Shown here piece after piece: positions 10,438-22,312 of a DNA stretch of 64,000 nt. Under the pieces are notes generated by a model. It did no database searches and was not told the DNA's origin. It was given only the letters and a program-made list of their open reading frames with translations. Both the position numbers and the translations under genes were made by a program. Source of the stretch: Acholoe squamosa (lineage: Eukaryota > Annelida > Polychaeta > Phyllodocida > Polynoidae); assembly GCA_949317995.1 (NCBI GenBank), contig OX439044.1, positions 30,328,733-30,392,732 on the forward strand, given 5' to 3'. Positions within the stretch are counted from its first letter, which is position 1. The number at the start of each line of letters is the position of its first letter.

Positions 10438-10613
10438 CAGGGGCGGATCCAGGGGGGGGGCTATGGGGCACGTGCCCCCCCCCCCTAGACCCACTTAAAA
10501 TGGACCAACCTCTGACTCTTAACTATAGAAAACTGGCTACAGGACCCAGGCTGTGCCCCCCCCTCTAGACCCAATTTTCCTGCATGTGCCCCCCCCTTTT
10601 CGATCCGCCCCTG
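10438..10613. mobile_element. MITE with CAGGGGCGGATCC ends, copy 1
   Basis: The left end CAGGGGCGGATCCAG and right end CGATCCGCCCCTG are inverted repeats. The interior has long G and C runs (GGGGGGGGG, CCCCCCCCCCC) and the motif CCCCTCTAGACCCA repeated twice. The same terminal motif bounds 27990-28168. Length and termini fit a hAT-type MITE. A clean 8-bp target duplication is not visible. Confidence 0.75.
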
Positions 10614-11616
10614 TGGATTATATCACGAACGCAGCCCTGGCGAGCCAGCGTCAGGAGGGTGTTGCTCCTATAGTAAAAAGAGCTGTGAGTATGTGCCCTC
10701 TTTTCTAAACAAGTTGTGCACTGCTTCACCTAAGTACTTGCACGCTATAGTATATTATACTGACTGACTTCTCCCAACTAGGTACCTACTCAAATCCCCC
10801 TTTTTTAGCACCGTACTTGAATGACCACTTGTGACCAACAAAAGGGACAAGTCATAGCTACATGAAAAGAAAGGACTGGAAACAAGGGCATTTTTAGCCA
10901 GCTCTTCCTTTTACTATAGGAGCAACACCCTCCAGGGTTGCAATTTGCTACACCAATGCAAGTCGACTCGTCCCCACAGCATTGGTGAATCATGGTCATT
11001 GATCATGAATCTGGAGGCATGATGCGCCCCCTAAATGTGAGTATACCAGAGCCAGGCTTAATTCCTCTGGATGTGAGGCTATAGGCCACGTGCTGGCTCG
11101 CTGGCCTTATAAGGGGAGGAGTGATCTGCCGCTTCATTTAGACCACTTAAAGTTATCGGTCCTGAATCAGGTGCTGCCGCCTCGTGGTCGCAGCCCAAGG
11201 CACAGCTTGAAAGACCTCAGGTGGTCCTCGACAGATGTCAAGACGGGCTGGAGCGTGGGAAAAGGTACCTATAGGTAAAGTGAGGGTCGTGGAGGAGGTT
11301 TATATACCTACCCCATTTGTAAGCAGGGGTGATTGCAGCTGTACTGTCGTAATGGTATTAATGGGAAGTGCATCTCTTTGTAAGGGGCAATTTCAAACTC
11401 AATACAGCATCACAATATCTGTCCTAGGATGAATGAAAGCTCTCAGCTCTCTATAAAATCTGTGTCATTCAAGTATTACATCAGGAATTTTAAGCAGTCA
11501 CCCATTCCCTTCTTCAAGTATGCCACTGCTTTCTGATCATTTGCAATATCAAGTATGAAACCGACCAATGTATCTGAATAAAACATGAATGGACCAAAGA
11601 CATAAATATTATACCG
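10614..11616. other. no gene seen
   Basis: Several short open frames but no domain, splice-bounded exon or repeat could be supported. The phrase GGAGCAACACCCTCC near 10920 recurs inverted at about 10655-10670 (GGAGGGTGTTGCTCC), forming a long-range inverted repeat of about 250 bp spacing that includes CTATAGTAAAAGGAAGAG-like flanks. Confidence 0.4.
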
Positions 11617-12210
11617 TATTAGCCTGTATAAGCGTCGGGTATTTGAATAAGCACCGGTCTTGAATAGGCACTGGGAGTATTGAAATTAAAAAATCCACCA
11701 CAATTTAAGTCTTGAATAAGCACCGGTCTTGAATAGGCACTGGGAGTATTGAAATTTGAAAATCCACCACAATTTAAGTCTTGAATAAGCGCCAGTCTTG
11801 AATAGGCACTGGGAGTATTGAAATTTGAAAATCCACCACAATTTAAGTCTTGAATAAGCGCCAGTCTTGAATAGGCACTGGGAGTATTGAAATTTGAAAA
11901 TCCACCACAATTTAAGTCTTGAATAAGCGCCAGTCTTGAATAGGCACTGGGAGTATTGAAATTTGAAAATCCACCACAATTTAAGTCTTGAATAAGCGCC
12001 AGTCTTGAATAGGCACTGGGAGTATTGAAATTTGAAAATCCACCACAATTTAAGTCTTGAATAAGTGCCAGTCTTGAATAGGCACTGGGAGTATTGAAAT
12101 TTGAAAATCCATCACAATTTAAGTCTTGAATAAGCACCGGTCTCGAATAAGGGCCGGGGGTAAACCCTACTTGAAATTAATGAGCGCCCCGGCGTTTATA
12201 CAGGCCTAAT
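11617..12210. mobile_element. TIR element carrying seven 69-bp tandem units
   Basis: The left end (ATTAGCCTGTATAAGCGTCGGG) and right end (CCCCGGCGTTTATACAGGCCTAAT) are inverted repeats. Between them TTGAATAAGC recurs at 11643, 11712, 11781, 11850, 11919, 11988, 12057 and 12126, a strict 69-bp period. The unit is AATAGGCACTGGGAGTATTG, then AAATCCACCACAATTTAAGT. Because 69 is divisible by 3, long open frames (up to 172 codons on the minus strand) arise without selection and are not genes. A small sister copy lies at 757-941. Confidence 0.88.
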
Positions 12211-13252
12211 GTATACATACAGTTTTCGAGATTTGAAGGGGTTGTAGTTATCTATCCATCTATCCATCGTTGCTATAACAGAGTAAGATCTGTAATCTCT
12301 GGATTAGATTTATTGAGGGTCAGCCCAGTGCATTTAGACTACCCTGAATGAGTCTAACATTAGCAGCATGATTCGTTCAAATGTCACAGGTGTTTCTGTG
12401 AACCATGAGTACTCTCATGTGATATGGCCACAGACACATATATACAGTTTGTAGAAACTGCATTTGCGCCGCATTTCTACCCTTGACAAAAGGTTCCACC
12501 AGAACGGGTGGCCATGAGGGGGCACAATTTTTACACGAAAATTTGGTCGGGCGGGGGGATGGGGAGGGGCAGAGCCACAGTCGGAGGCCCATGTACATAG
12601 TACTGCTGCTTTCTTTTGAACTGTAGTAGCCACTGGCCGAGGCTACCCCCTTGATCAACCACTCTGCATTTATGATCTTTTATGGGGATGGTTTGATAAC
12701 GCATGAGTTGACAACCTTATTACACATTGTGGCTTTGTCGTAGTTTAAGTCGTTCGATGTATAAACATAAATTTCCACGTATCTTTGATTAATGGATCAT
12801 TACCTGGCATCCTTGGCAAATAACCATGCAATCGCTTCTTATCGTTTACATTCCAGCATTTAGATTAACTCACACTGACGTGGGATTAATGTCATTGCAG
12901 ATAGTGTCAGCCTAGATTTTCTTTTTAATTCCTTTAATGCTTGTTATTCTATCATCCTCAGTGCTCAACACGAGATTATGTCGGCCTAAATTATGAACCT
13001 ATGCTTATTTCAGCACCCTTAGTCGAGATCTCGTTTCGACCAGAGCCCAGAGCAGAATGTATTCAACCTTTAAGATAACTATGGAAACAGTTGAGAAGGC
13101 CATCTCCCATCTCACAAGCACAATGCATACCTGAGAGTATGGCACCTGAAATGAAAAAGTAGATGAAATATCAAAATAGAGAGTGAGGGAGAAAGAGAGG
13201 CACATAGAGATAGATAGTGATAGGGACATACAGAAAGAGACAGGGATAGAGA

Positions 13253-13293
<41 letters not shown>

Positions 13294-14598
13294 GAGAGAG
13301 AGGGCAAACAGACAGACAGAGACTGTAGTGGATCATCACTCTTTCCAACGTATTTTCGTGTGCTATTCCAACATTTGGTCGAAAATCATAGAAGGTTTGC
13401 ATATGACGAATTTGGAGGTATTCCAGCCCCTACTCTTCGAATTTTAGTTTCCCCCTCTATTTTTTTGGCTCAAAGTGTCAGGCTGGATGAGATCTTTGTG
13501 TTACATATGGGTTTTGATGGTCCCATATGAATATTTTAGGCTCCAGGGGGGTAAAATGGGCCCAAAATTGTCTGGGCGAAATTGTGTCTGGGCGAATGAA
13601 ATTGAGGGGCCTAAGTTACAAGCCATGTTGGGGGCTTCATTTCCTACAGAAACAATCATCATACCTCCATGAAAATCTCAGGTCCTGACTATTTTGACCT
13701 GTAGATTAAGAATATTACATTATCATTTATGTCAGATGTGTCCTTGCTATCATAAAAGAAGCATACTTATAAGAATTATTTTTCATGATTCTGGGCACAT
13801 GTCTGGGCGAATGACATGTAAGGCCCCATATGCACACTTTCTATGATTTGTGACCATTTCTTCTGGATCATTGCCACTGTGGTTGAATAATAACACTATG
13901 TCCGCCCTGCGCCATTCTAAAAAAACCTTCATCAGGGTTTTGTTTTAACTGCACATCTCCTGGATAACAAAGAAGTGAGCAGTGACAAGTAGGCCTACGG
14001 GCTGTACACAGAAGGTACAAAAACAGTATGTGGTCGACATCTGATAGCTACCTTCAAGATGAAGATAATGTCACCTGCTTAGGGAATGGTGACTCGGTGC
14101 TTTACCCCTCCTTTTTGTCTATGCACCAGTAGGTACCGGTAACTGAGAGGTATCTCATTACATGGTTGGCATGTACCTGTAGCATTGACCCTAAAATTAT
14201 GGTGGGGTGATCTAAGCTGTAATGTGGGTAGGCCTAGGTTACAAGTGGATGTGCAAGAGGATCCTGATCTTTACTCGGAATGTCTCTTAATCAAGTGTTT
14301 CCATATCCAACGCTCCCAAAACCAACAGAGTGCTGTGTCCAATAAATAGCACGTTGTGCCTTCTGATTAAGTACGGTGGCTCCAAAGCGTGTTCTCTTAA
14401 TACGTCTGTCATGAAAATCAATGATATACCTACACATTATCATTTGGCCAGATGTTGTCATAGAACCCGGGCATAGAACCCTCTAGCTCTACATGGGTTT
14501 ACGTGTTCTTATCAGCAATGGTCAGCTGGTGGTCAGCTGCTCGGTGCTTCAATCTGCTATACCAGGTGGTCTGTCAGTCATGCACAACATACTAGACT
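12211..14598. other. no gene seen (bHLH intron 2)
   Basis: Unique-looking intronic DNA. At 12513-12570 a fragment with AAATTTGGTCGGGCGGGGGG resembles the interior of the MITE at 27990-28168. The rest, apart from the GA repeat, shows no supportable feature. Confidence 0.45.
13253..13302. repeat. (GA)n microsatellite
   Basis: About 50 bp of AGAGAG with a short CCGAGAG interruption, embedded in a wider purine-rich tract (13180-13320). Arg/Glu and Ser/Leu frames here are artefacts. Confidence 0.95.
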
Positions 14599-14765
14599 CA
14601 CTGAAAACCTGGAAGATCCGAAACTACTTATGACGACTTAAGGTCCTCAGGTTGACGACCTAAAGTCGTCATTTTGACCACCTAAGTTAGTTGTTTTAGG
14701 TATTGTCAACCTGAGGACCTAAAGTCGTCACCACTGACTAGTTATGATCTTCCAGGTTTTCAGTG
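14599..14765. mobile_element. palindromic CACTGAAAAC MITE, copy 1 (short form)
   Basis: The ends CACTGAAAACCTGGAAGATC and GATCTTCCAGGTTTTCAGTG are perfect inverted repeats. Inside are inverted blocks TTAGGTCCTCAGGTTGACGA / TCAACCTGAGGACCTAAA and repeated ACGACCTAAAGTCGTCA. Longer copies lie at 25749-26052 and 45080-45383 and a partial one at 63414-63529. Non-coding. Confidence 0.9.
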
Positions 14766-16549
14766 AAGTCTTGGGATTGTATTGGAGTTCCCCTTTAACC
14801 CTTCACTGGCTGCATGATGCCTTTCGGTTAATGAACCCTGTAGCCCTGATGCACCGTTATGTACACTGCAGACTGATGCATTCTGTGGAGTCTCTACTTA
14901 TCAGTGTATCATATGCAAGGCGTATGGCTAGTACAAGTGAATTCCTCACCAAGTATGCATTAATTTTGTCTACGACTAATATACAATGAATCAAGGGACT
15001 GCTTTCCCCCTCTTGGTACTCCATATATAGAGGCATTCATGATAATTACTATATAGTAATCCGTATGGTTGTAGCAATCATTCCAGAATCGCTCACATCT
15101 AGCTACTTATTCCTTTTTCCCGCTGACATATATATGACTTCGCCTTTTGAATACTGAGTTAAGCTTGCAGTTCCTGTTCTGGCATTCCATGCGTTAATTA
15201 CACCTCCAAATGATAACGGTAAAAGTATTTGCTTAATAATTTGTCTGTTTCTATCTCCATTAAAAGCAATTCAGGTGAATAAGAAAAAAACTTAGACCAT
15301 GGGAGTACATTCAAATTAAAGTCAAGCATACGTATATATGTTATAAATTTCATTTACCTAGATATAAGGAGTGCTATCACACTCCCCCTGTCCATTTACA
15401 AGCAGACTGGTATGAATAATGATGGGATCTGGCAACGGAAACATCTGATAACGGCAATTTCCCTGCTTAGAGCGTCTAAGAATTAATGTCATTTGTATAC
15501 AACATGCGACAGGTATATAAATTATTTTTTCAATTATACATATTGTCACGTCGTGAGTGAAAAGCATTCAAGCATCCATTAAAATCATCATTACAATGAC
15601 ACAGTTACTCATTATAGGTAAAAAGGGTCGCAGCTTATTATTTTAAATAAAAGCCCCGCCCCCAAGTTATAGATACTAGAAATTATGATATTGATTATCA
15701 TTTCATTAATCCCTTTGAATGATATCTATTACGCCGAAATGTTCTGCATTACCAATACATAAAAGGTTTATTAATGTCTTTGATGAAAATACATCGAGGG
15801 TGGATGATGTCCTCATACTTATAAATTTCAAATAAATATCATAACCATAACCTTAATCACTGACCTCAGAGAGTATGAATACATGTATGACGACGACATG
15901 GACCCCCTCCTGATCAACCCTACTTCACCCCCCCCCCCATCTCCCTCTACCTCCGCCTCAGCCCACCTCTCACCCCCCTGAGGCAGGCCTAAGAAGTGAA
16001 CAGATGTTGTAGGTTACAGGTAGGCGTGGGAAAGTCTCAGGTAAGGCGCGCGCCCGGCGTGAGACCTGAGGCATGCCTGCCTGCTCCACTCCCTGGAGCA
16101 GCAGGCCGTGAAGAATCCGCCACCTGCGATCCCCCAGTCACCGCTGTAGAACCGTGAGAACCTGGTGGTCCAAGGTATACCTGTGTACACCACCCCCTCC
16201 AGGTCCCTCACTGTCCATAACCGCAACCACTAGGTTAACCCCTTAAAGAGTCACAGATTGATTTTAGGGCCATTTGTCACCATGATCAATGGATGAATCA
16301 TTAATGGGTGTACATACAGGAATGATTTGATGTTATACGCTGATCCTCCCGGCATATCAACCTGATGACCTCATCGATTGACCACTTTCATAATATCTTG
16401 TGAATTCAGAAATCAAACGATTTTTACCCACTGTATTTAATATATGGCATCCATACACTGTTATATACTAGATTCTCCACATTGCAACACTCTCAGTCTA
16501 TATGAAGCGGAAAATATTGCAGCGGAAAATCATTTCCTATGAAACGGTT

Positions 16550-16558
<9 letters not shown>
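14766..16558. other. no gene; TTAACCC-family fragments
   Basis: TTTAACCCTTCACTGGCTGCATGATG from about 14794 looks like the left end of the TTAACCCTTT family, and AACCCCTTAAAGAGTCA from 16236 is another end. Neither can be delimited. Clusters of C (15929-15943) and ordinary AT-rich intron sequence fill the rest. Confidence 0.4.
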
Positions 16559-16634
<76 letters not shown>

Positions 16635-16641
16635 TAATAAT

Positions 16642-16734
<93 letters not shown>
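16559..16734. repeat. (ATA)n microsatellite
   Basis: About 175 bp of trinucleotide AAT/ATA repeats with two small interruptions near 16630-16645. The Ile and Leu homopolymer frames are artefacts. Confidence 0.97.
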
Positions 16735-19667
16735 GAACCTCTTAGCATTGGCATATACATTAATGCAGCCTTGGGCTACCATGGTTGTAAATGGGTTACA
16801 TGTTTTGATGCATTCTTTGGCACTTACAGGGCTGACCCCCACACACGTTCAAAGATATTCCATATAAGATGTACATTTAATCCATTAAGGACAGCATGAG
16901 ATTTATTTTTACCGTCATGATGCATCAAGGCTGTGCTGGACATTAATAGAGAGAAGTAAACGACCGGGGTGTACGATCCACCCCTCGGGGGCTGGATCGG
17001 CCACTGAGGATATCAGGGGAGTTTAGTTCTCTATTTATTTTATGCTTTTAGAAGGTTTAAATAAATAAAAATTAACAAAATCTGTTATCGTAACTCCCCG
17101 TACGAGTGGCGGTCCGCCATTTTGTTTGTTTACCTGCGCCTAGAACAAGGCTGCAGTAGTGGATCCGCCACAGTGGTGGATCGGGACATATCATGCCACT
17201 CGGGGTGTGGTGATCGCCCCTCCAATGCTATCTCTATGGGAAGAAGGTATTTGCATAAAATAAACTCCATATCGCTGCGTTGGTGCATCATGCCGACCAT
17301 TACCGAGTGTATCAACATTGCGTGATGAAAAAAGAGCATTGTGGCAAGGGGGGGGGGGGTCATCTTCTTTAGGAAATTCTACTTTGTACATATACCATGT
17401 ATGTCATGGTTTGAATGATTGGATTAGCTGATGGCGATGAAACGCGAAATACTGCATGTAAACGATTTAGAATCTATTACAAATTCTTATAAGATTAAGA
17501 CAGCATTGCTGAATGTAAAACTGTCGGAGTGTGTCACTCAAGTTGCAAAAGACCCCCTGCCAAAGTACTCCCAGGAGCTGAGGCAGTGAGACCTAAACCC
17601 GAACTGCAGACATTATTGATGATAATCTATAGGTAGGAATAAATAAAGAATGGACAACATTTAAGCCATAATCATTGAATGTTGAGATGATAACCAGAGC
17701 CTGCACGAGTATTGAGAAGATCATAATCCTTATCTTAAGATAACGTACTGTAGTTGATATCCGTGCCTTATCGCTTTTTCTAAAAAGTGCTGAATGAGTG
17801 TTGGTTGAAAGCCATGACACAAGATCATAAATTCTAATCACAAATCATGTTTTTAAACGTTGGGGGCTTCCCCCCGGCAACATGCCAGATAAACTTCTTT
17901 AACCTTTAATGAACACCAATGATTATTCTAAGACTGCATGGACTCAGTTTTAAAGAACACAACGCTTATTACTTTTTTGGCACCAAAGCCATGGCAATAA
18001 TACTTAAGGGACTTCCCCTGTCCTCAAAGAAAAGACCCAAAAAGACCCAGTACAGTGAATATTTACATACATTTACTTCCATGTACACAGATGATGGCAA
18101 GTATTTAACAGAGCATTATGCCCTCAAATCAGAATTGTATTACGTTTTCATATGGAAATGGGAGGCATCGGGGGATCCCCTGAGCAGATATCCATATGTC
18201 CACAATGATGTAAGATGGGAGGGGTGAAAGTAGGGGGCGGTCACAGGTGGATGAACACGGCACCGTTGGAATGTTGGTCACAGGTGATCTCTACCTGTAG
18301 AGGCACACGTTCCCACGCCAAATGCGCATGACAGAACACGAGCCTTAGGGTGGGCATAAGCGGGGAAGGCACGGGGGTAAAATAGTGATAGGAAAAGGTG
18401 GGGGGGCAAAGGCACGTGAGATCGGTTAGAGGAGCGTTGGGGCTGAAGATTACTGTCTTATTGACTACTGTTTACAAAAAAAAAAGAAAGATGTCAAAAA
18501 CGTATAGTCAGAAATGCAACTTGATGGTGACCGTTCTTTATCTGAGATTTAGAAGCATGCAGGTAAAGCATGTTCGAAAGATCTTTATATATTGAAACAT
18601 TTTGGCCTTATTTTGAATTGAAATTGAAGACACATATTCTGCCAAAATCACGGGGGATTTGGGTGATGGAGCACCTCCTCCAAATCTATCACTGTGTGTG
18701 TGCATGTTTAATTCCAAAGTGCTCTATCCCTACGAACTGGGGAGGTATTTGTCCAAACTATTGTGAAAAAAAGAAAGTTCTTCAGAAAGGATTACTGCAT
18801 ATTCAGTTGAGACATTTGTCTCAATGGAAGCTGACATACACAGCATGTTGCAGTTTTCATCATCAATGGAAAGTCTTGTGTGTGACAGCTCTAGGTTCAG
18901 GGGTTGGCGCTGAGGTAGGTATCACAGTGATGGAAAGTCTGCTAAGCTCTAGGCGTGCCTGGACAAAAATTAGTGGTCGAAGAAGGGGTGTAAGCACGGG
19001 GTGGTGAGGATGTTGCATGCCTACATGCAGCCCCTACAGACTCATGGTATTATAGATATATACCTCTGTATTGTAAGCCATAGACTTCACCCCTATAAGT
19101 ATAAGCACCTCGCCATTCTCCTCCTGCACCATAAGGCCTTGATGAGGCCGACTCACCTGTGTGACTCAGGTGGTCTCTAATCACCCCTTGTGGTGCACAG
19201 GTGGGTACAGGTGTTCATAGCACGATAAGGGTCAGAGGTCGTGGGAAAAGGTCCACCACCACCCCCGTTACCATAGACCTGTATGTGTAGGAATAGGGCC
19301 CAATACACCTGGTATACATGACTATGTTGGAATCAACATTCATTGATATCAAAGGTCGTTCCGCCAAGGTTAAAGGCCTCGGCACCTGGGGGAGAAATTG
19401 AACACTTTTCTATTGTGGTGGACATGTATGTGCATTCACAATTGGGCTTCTTGAGGTTTGAAGGCCTTTTCTTGCATGCAGGTGTTTTCTCAATGAATGA
19501 TAATAACGTTGACCCCTACCTCCGCATTGTGGACACATTGACATTGAATACATGCCCCATTTTAGAGAGAGCTGCATAAAGGAACCATGGACTTGTTTAC
19601 ATTGTAAAGATTTTATGATTATTTATAACTCAAATGCTTTTTACTCATCTAAGATTTATACTAGGGT
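16735..19667. other. no gene seen (bHLH intron 2)
   Basis: 16745-16905 contains GCATTAATGCAGCC..., TTTTGATGCATTC and GTCATGATGCATCAAGG, motifs shared with the TTAACCC family. Around 16980-17210 a set of short palindromes (GATCCACCCCTCGGGG, GGATCCGCCACAGTGGTGGATC) occurs. No exon with both splice sites could be supported. An E-box cluster at 19154 is listed separately. Confidence 0.4.
19154..19311. promoter_or_regulatory. cluster of five CAGGTG/CACCTG E-boxes
   Basis: CACCTG at 19154 and 19306, and CAGGTG at 19167, 19198 and 19208. One such site would be expected by chance only about every 2 kb on both strands together. It lies in intron 2 of the bHLH gene, about 1.3 kb before the last exon. 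E2-box clusters are bound by bHLH, Snail and ZEB proteins. The enhancer role is inference. Confidence 0.35.
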
Positions 19668-20455
19668 CATTAAGCTATTAATGTATTGATATTTCAAGCA
19701 AACCTCACCGAGTCCTCCAATATCAATGAATTAATGCGTTTATCACACTTATTCATCCATTTTGTATTAATTTCTTACCTTATAACCCCAGAATTAATCC
19801 AGGAGAAGACATTTTCGAAGTGCATGTGATCCGCACAGTTTACCAAGCCATCGTGGCCATGTTGTCGTTCTGCCCGACATACCTCCACCTTTACACACAG
19901 TTTTCGGGTATAATCCAAGCATGTCAAGTCCTGTACTTCTAACACCAACAAATATACGATCTCTAGTATCCATTTTATTTGGAATAATTGAGAATCCAAT
20001 GATTTTACATAGCGATCCAACGCACACGGCCATTCTGTCTTGTTGACGAAGCGGGTAGGTACCTGACCTACTTTCGGCTGAAGAACTGGGTCAGCAAGCT
20101 GCAATGGCGGGTGCCGAGACATATCGCTATGGGAAATCATTTGATTCTTATTTATTTCTAAGAAAATGGAGAAATTAGGCATGGCATGTTCATATAGGAT
20201 ATCTAACGATGGTTCCCTGTTAAAAACTCCACCTGGCACCATTGAATTCTATGCTAACAAGGTGTGTAAACATCAGGTATGTCGGAAAACTTTTTCATAT
20301 CCTTCATGTACATTGGTTTGTAGCACTGGTTGGGTTGGTATAGTGGACAGCGAGCTCGTCTCCCGCCACAGCGGCCAGGGATCGATTCCCCGCTGAGCCC
20401 TGAACAGTTTTAACAGGAAATTAATGGCATAGTTGACTTTGTATACTTCACCAAT
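19668..20455. mobile_element. composite foldback element with tRNA-like segment, copy 2
   Basis: Collinear with 8557-9420. It starts with ATTAAGCTATTAATGTATTG and a palindromic partner (CAATATCAATGAATTAATG). It continues with CATTTTGTATTAATTTCTTACC-type sequence, GAAGACATTTTCGAAGTGCA, GATTCTTATTTATTTC and GAAAATGGAGAAATTAGG. It ends with the tRNA-like segment and AGTTGACTTTGTATACTTC. It has lost most of the long arm pairing seen in copy 1. Short protein frames here are by-products. Confidence 0.6.
20331..20400 (+). tRNA. tRNA-like segment in composite element copy 2
   Basis: GGGTTGGTATAGTGGACAG (A box TTGGTATAGTGG) and AGGGATCGATTCCCC (B box GGATCGATTCC) are well preserved, and the ends GGGTT/AGCCC can pair. 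The loop region CTCCCGC could place CCC (Gly) at the anticodon, but the anticodon stem does not form. It is a SINE-type Pol III head. Confidence 0.5.
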
Positions 20456-20511
20456 TTATTAACATGTCCAGGTTTAAACCAGCGCCTTCTTGAAGACATA
20501 CAAAAGGTCTT

Positions 20512-20533
20512 ATCATCATCATCATCATCATCA
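20512..20533. repeat. (CAT)n microsatellite
   Basis: Seven ATC/CAT units lie 34 bp upstream of the last bHLH exon, near its polypyrimidine tract. Confidence 0.9.
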
Positions 20534-20566
20534 CTATTAAAATATGATATTTTCATTTGTTTCCAG

Positions 20567-20733
20567 GAGTGCCTGCTGACAGCTTGACACAGGAAAGCAT
20601 GTTCGACATGATCCGTCACCTAGCACCACCCTCTCTGACACAACCTTTTGATCTTTACGAACAAAGACACAAAGACACCAGCCCCAAAAATCTACACAGA
20701 CAACCCCTGAAGTCCTTGCAAAAGCCCTCATAG
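20567..20733 (+). CDS. bHLH protein, last coding exon
   Basis: Acceptor TTTGTTTCCAG ends at 20566. The exon must be entered in phase 1, exactly the phase left by the helix-2 exon, and the split codon becomes GGA (Gly). It then reads VPADSLTQESMFDMIRHLAPP and a tail rich in Pro, Gln, Lys and Ser (DLYEQRHKDTSPKNLHRQP), stopping at TAG 20731-20733. The other two phases meet stops quickly. It has no ATG near its start, so it is easy to miss. The alternative that exon 28266-28408 is used instead is weaker. Confidence comes from the acceptor, the phase match and the protein-like composition. Confidence 0.7.
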
Positions 20734-20984
20734 GTAAAGAGGATATGGAAATGTTATAATCATACGTATCATGTAAAAGGTAAGTGTTTTTTTCTGCTAT
20801 TTTAGTCTAACTTTTACTTCTTTTTTTTTGGGGGGGGGATAGCTTTGAATAGTTTTGAATAGTGTGTTGATTATCTTTGCCTCCCCCCTCTCCACCCACC
20901 CCATAACCGACCTTTTGTGATTTAGCTTTTACAGAAGGTTAAAACCGTAGCAAGGCATGTGTACTACACATTCAATTTGTCAAA

Positions 20985-20990
20985 AATAAA
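20985..20990 (+). terminator. poly(A) signal AATAAA of the bHLH gene
   Basis: First AATAAA after the TAG stop, 252 bases downstream, in CAAAAATAAATTAATG. This would give a 3' UTR of about 270 bases. Inferred from position only. Confidence 0.45.
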
Positions 20991-22084
20991 TTAATGATTT
21001 ACATCAGTCATATCATTCACCCAACGCGACCTCATGTATTTCTAATAAGACAGTATTAAGGCTTGCACATTTAGCCTAAAATGGCCTCTGTCACTGACAG
21101 TTACCCATGAATGGCCCATGACTAATACTAATAGTCGATCTGATCATGGCTGATCACACAGAATTGTGCTATTCACATAATCCAACAATAGAGAACCAGA
21201 TGCTACCATTTCACCGTTTGGTGATACAATGTACAGCATAAAGAGTTTGGGAGGGTTATCAGTTATAAATGAAAACAGGAAAAATCATTGTAAATCTGTA
21301 GGCCTACTATAGTTATCGGGGCGTTCTTGTAATTTTGGTGCCAATGCTACATGATTTTTATGAATGGCTGGGGCCATCCACATCTCACCAATCCTCATTT
21401 GATGGTTTCATCTATGAAAAAAATATTGTAGAGGTGCATGGCGATTGTCAAAGCCGCTGACAAGATTCTATTCTATAGATACGGCAGTCCATGAGTCCAT
21501 CTAACTATAGAGCAATGCCAATGTTCCAGCATCAATTATTATTGATGCATTTTCCAATTGATTCAAGATCTATAGATCTTGATGATTTTTTTTTGTAAAG
21601 GGTGGCAGATTGTGGAAGAAATTAACCTCAACTCCAACAAGGTGACTGCAGCTGTATAAATGCTACTTTGATAGACACACAGACAACATCATCCAACCAA
21701 TAGAGCTCCTGGAAAATGCTTTATTTGGGCACGGCTTAAATCTGTGGGTGGTGCTTTACCAAGTGTACAATCTGTGTGTATTCTGTCACCTCACATAAAC
21801 GTCCTACCCTCTCCACCTTATGGTCAGTGATGATAAAAGCATTAGAGGCTGGAGCCATCTGGTTTTTGACACGGGGGATTAGCCCTTGCCCCCGCTGTCC
21901 CAGTAGCATCTTTATAACCCCCCACCCGTGCAGCCTCACTGAGCTCCCCGCCCCAAACACCCAAACAATGCTGTCACAATCCGCCCACTGTCAGGTGTCA
22001 TCACCGTGTTGTGACGTCATCGCACAGTCATGCTCGAATGCGTTAGCATCCCTTATTATCGTCCATCTACACTTTGTATCATTT
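20991..22084. other. no gene seen
   Basis: A minus-strand open frame at 21736-21960 (74 codons) has fairly protein-like composition but no recognised domain, no splice support and no copies. It is not called. Confidence 0.4.
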
Positions 22085-22312
22085 AAAGGCCACAAGATGC
22101 CTCTAGATGTTGTTGTCTTTGATTGCCATGTTGCACCAATGCAGTCCAGGTGAGTTTACTCTCCAGAACTGCACTGCTGCTACACAATGATCAATGCGCC
22201 ATTTGCGGGAGTGCATGATGTATAAATGCAGATTTTGGTCATTGTCCCCACCAGGGATACATTCATGCATCACAGCAACAAATGGGTATAATGTAGACCT
22301 TATAGGGTTAAA
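22085..22312. mobile_element. TTAACCCTTT-family MITE, degraded copy
   Basis: Begins TTTAAAGGCCACAAGATGCC and ends CCTTATAGGGTTAAAG. The interior has TTGCACCAATGCAGTCCAGG, the TGAGTTTACTCTCCAG motif and GCATGATGTATAAATGCAG, as in the copies at 44025 and 59875. The termini are imperfect. Confidence 0.45.

Noticed and set aside
11619-12137. 172-codon minus-strand open frame with 23-residue repeats
   Set aside because: It is the translation of the 69-bp tandem array. The period is divisible by three, so frames stay open without selection, and a second frame (11686-12048) is equally open.
13005-13402. Ser-Leu-rich secreted protein frame
   Set aside because: It is the antisense reading of the GA microsatellite.
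16502-16867. Ile- and Leu-homopolymer frames
   Set aside because: Translation of the ATA microsatellite.
21736-21960. 74-codon minus-strand frame with protein-like composition
   Set aside because: No domain, splice support or second copy. Frames of this length are common by chance here.
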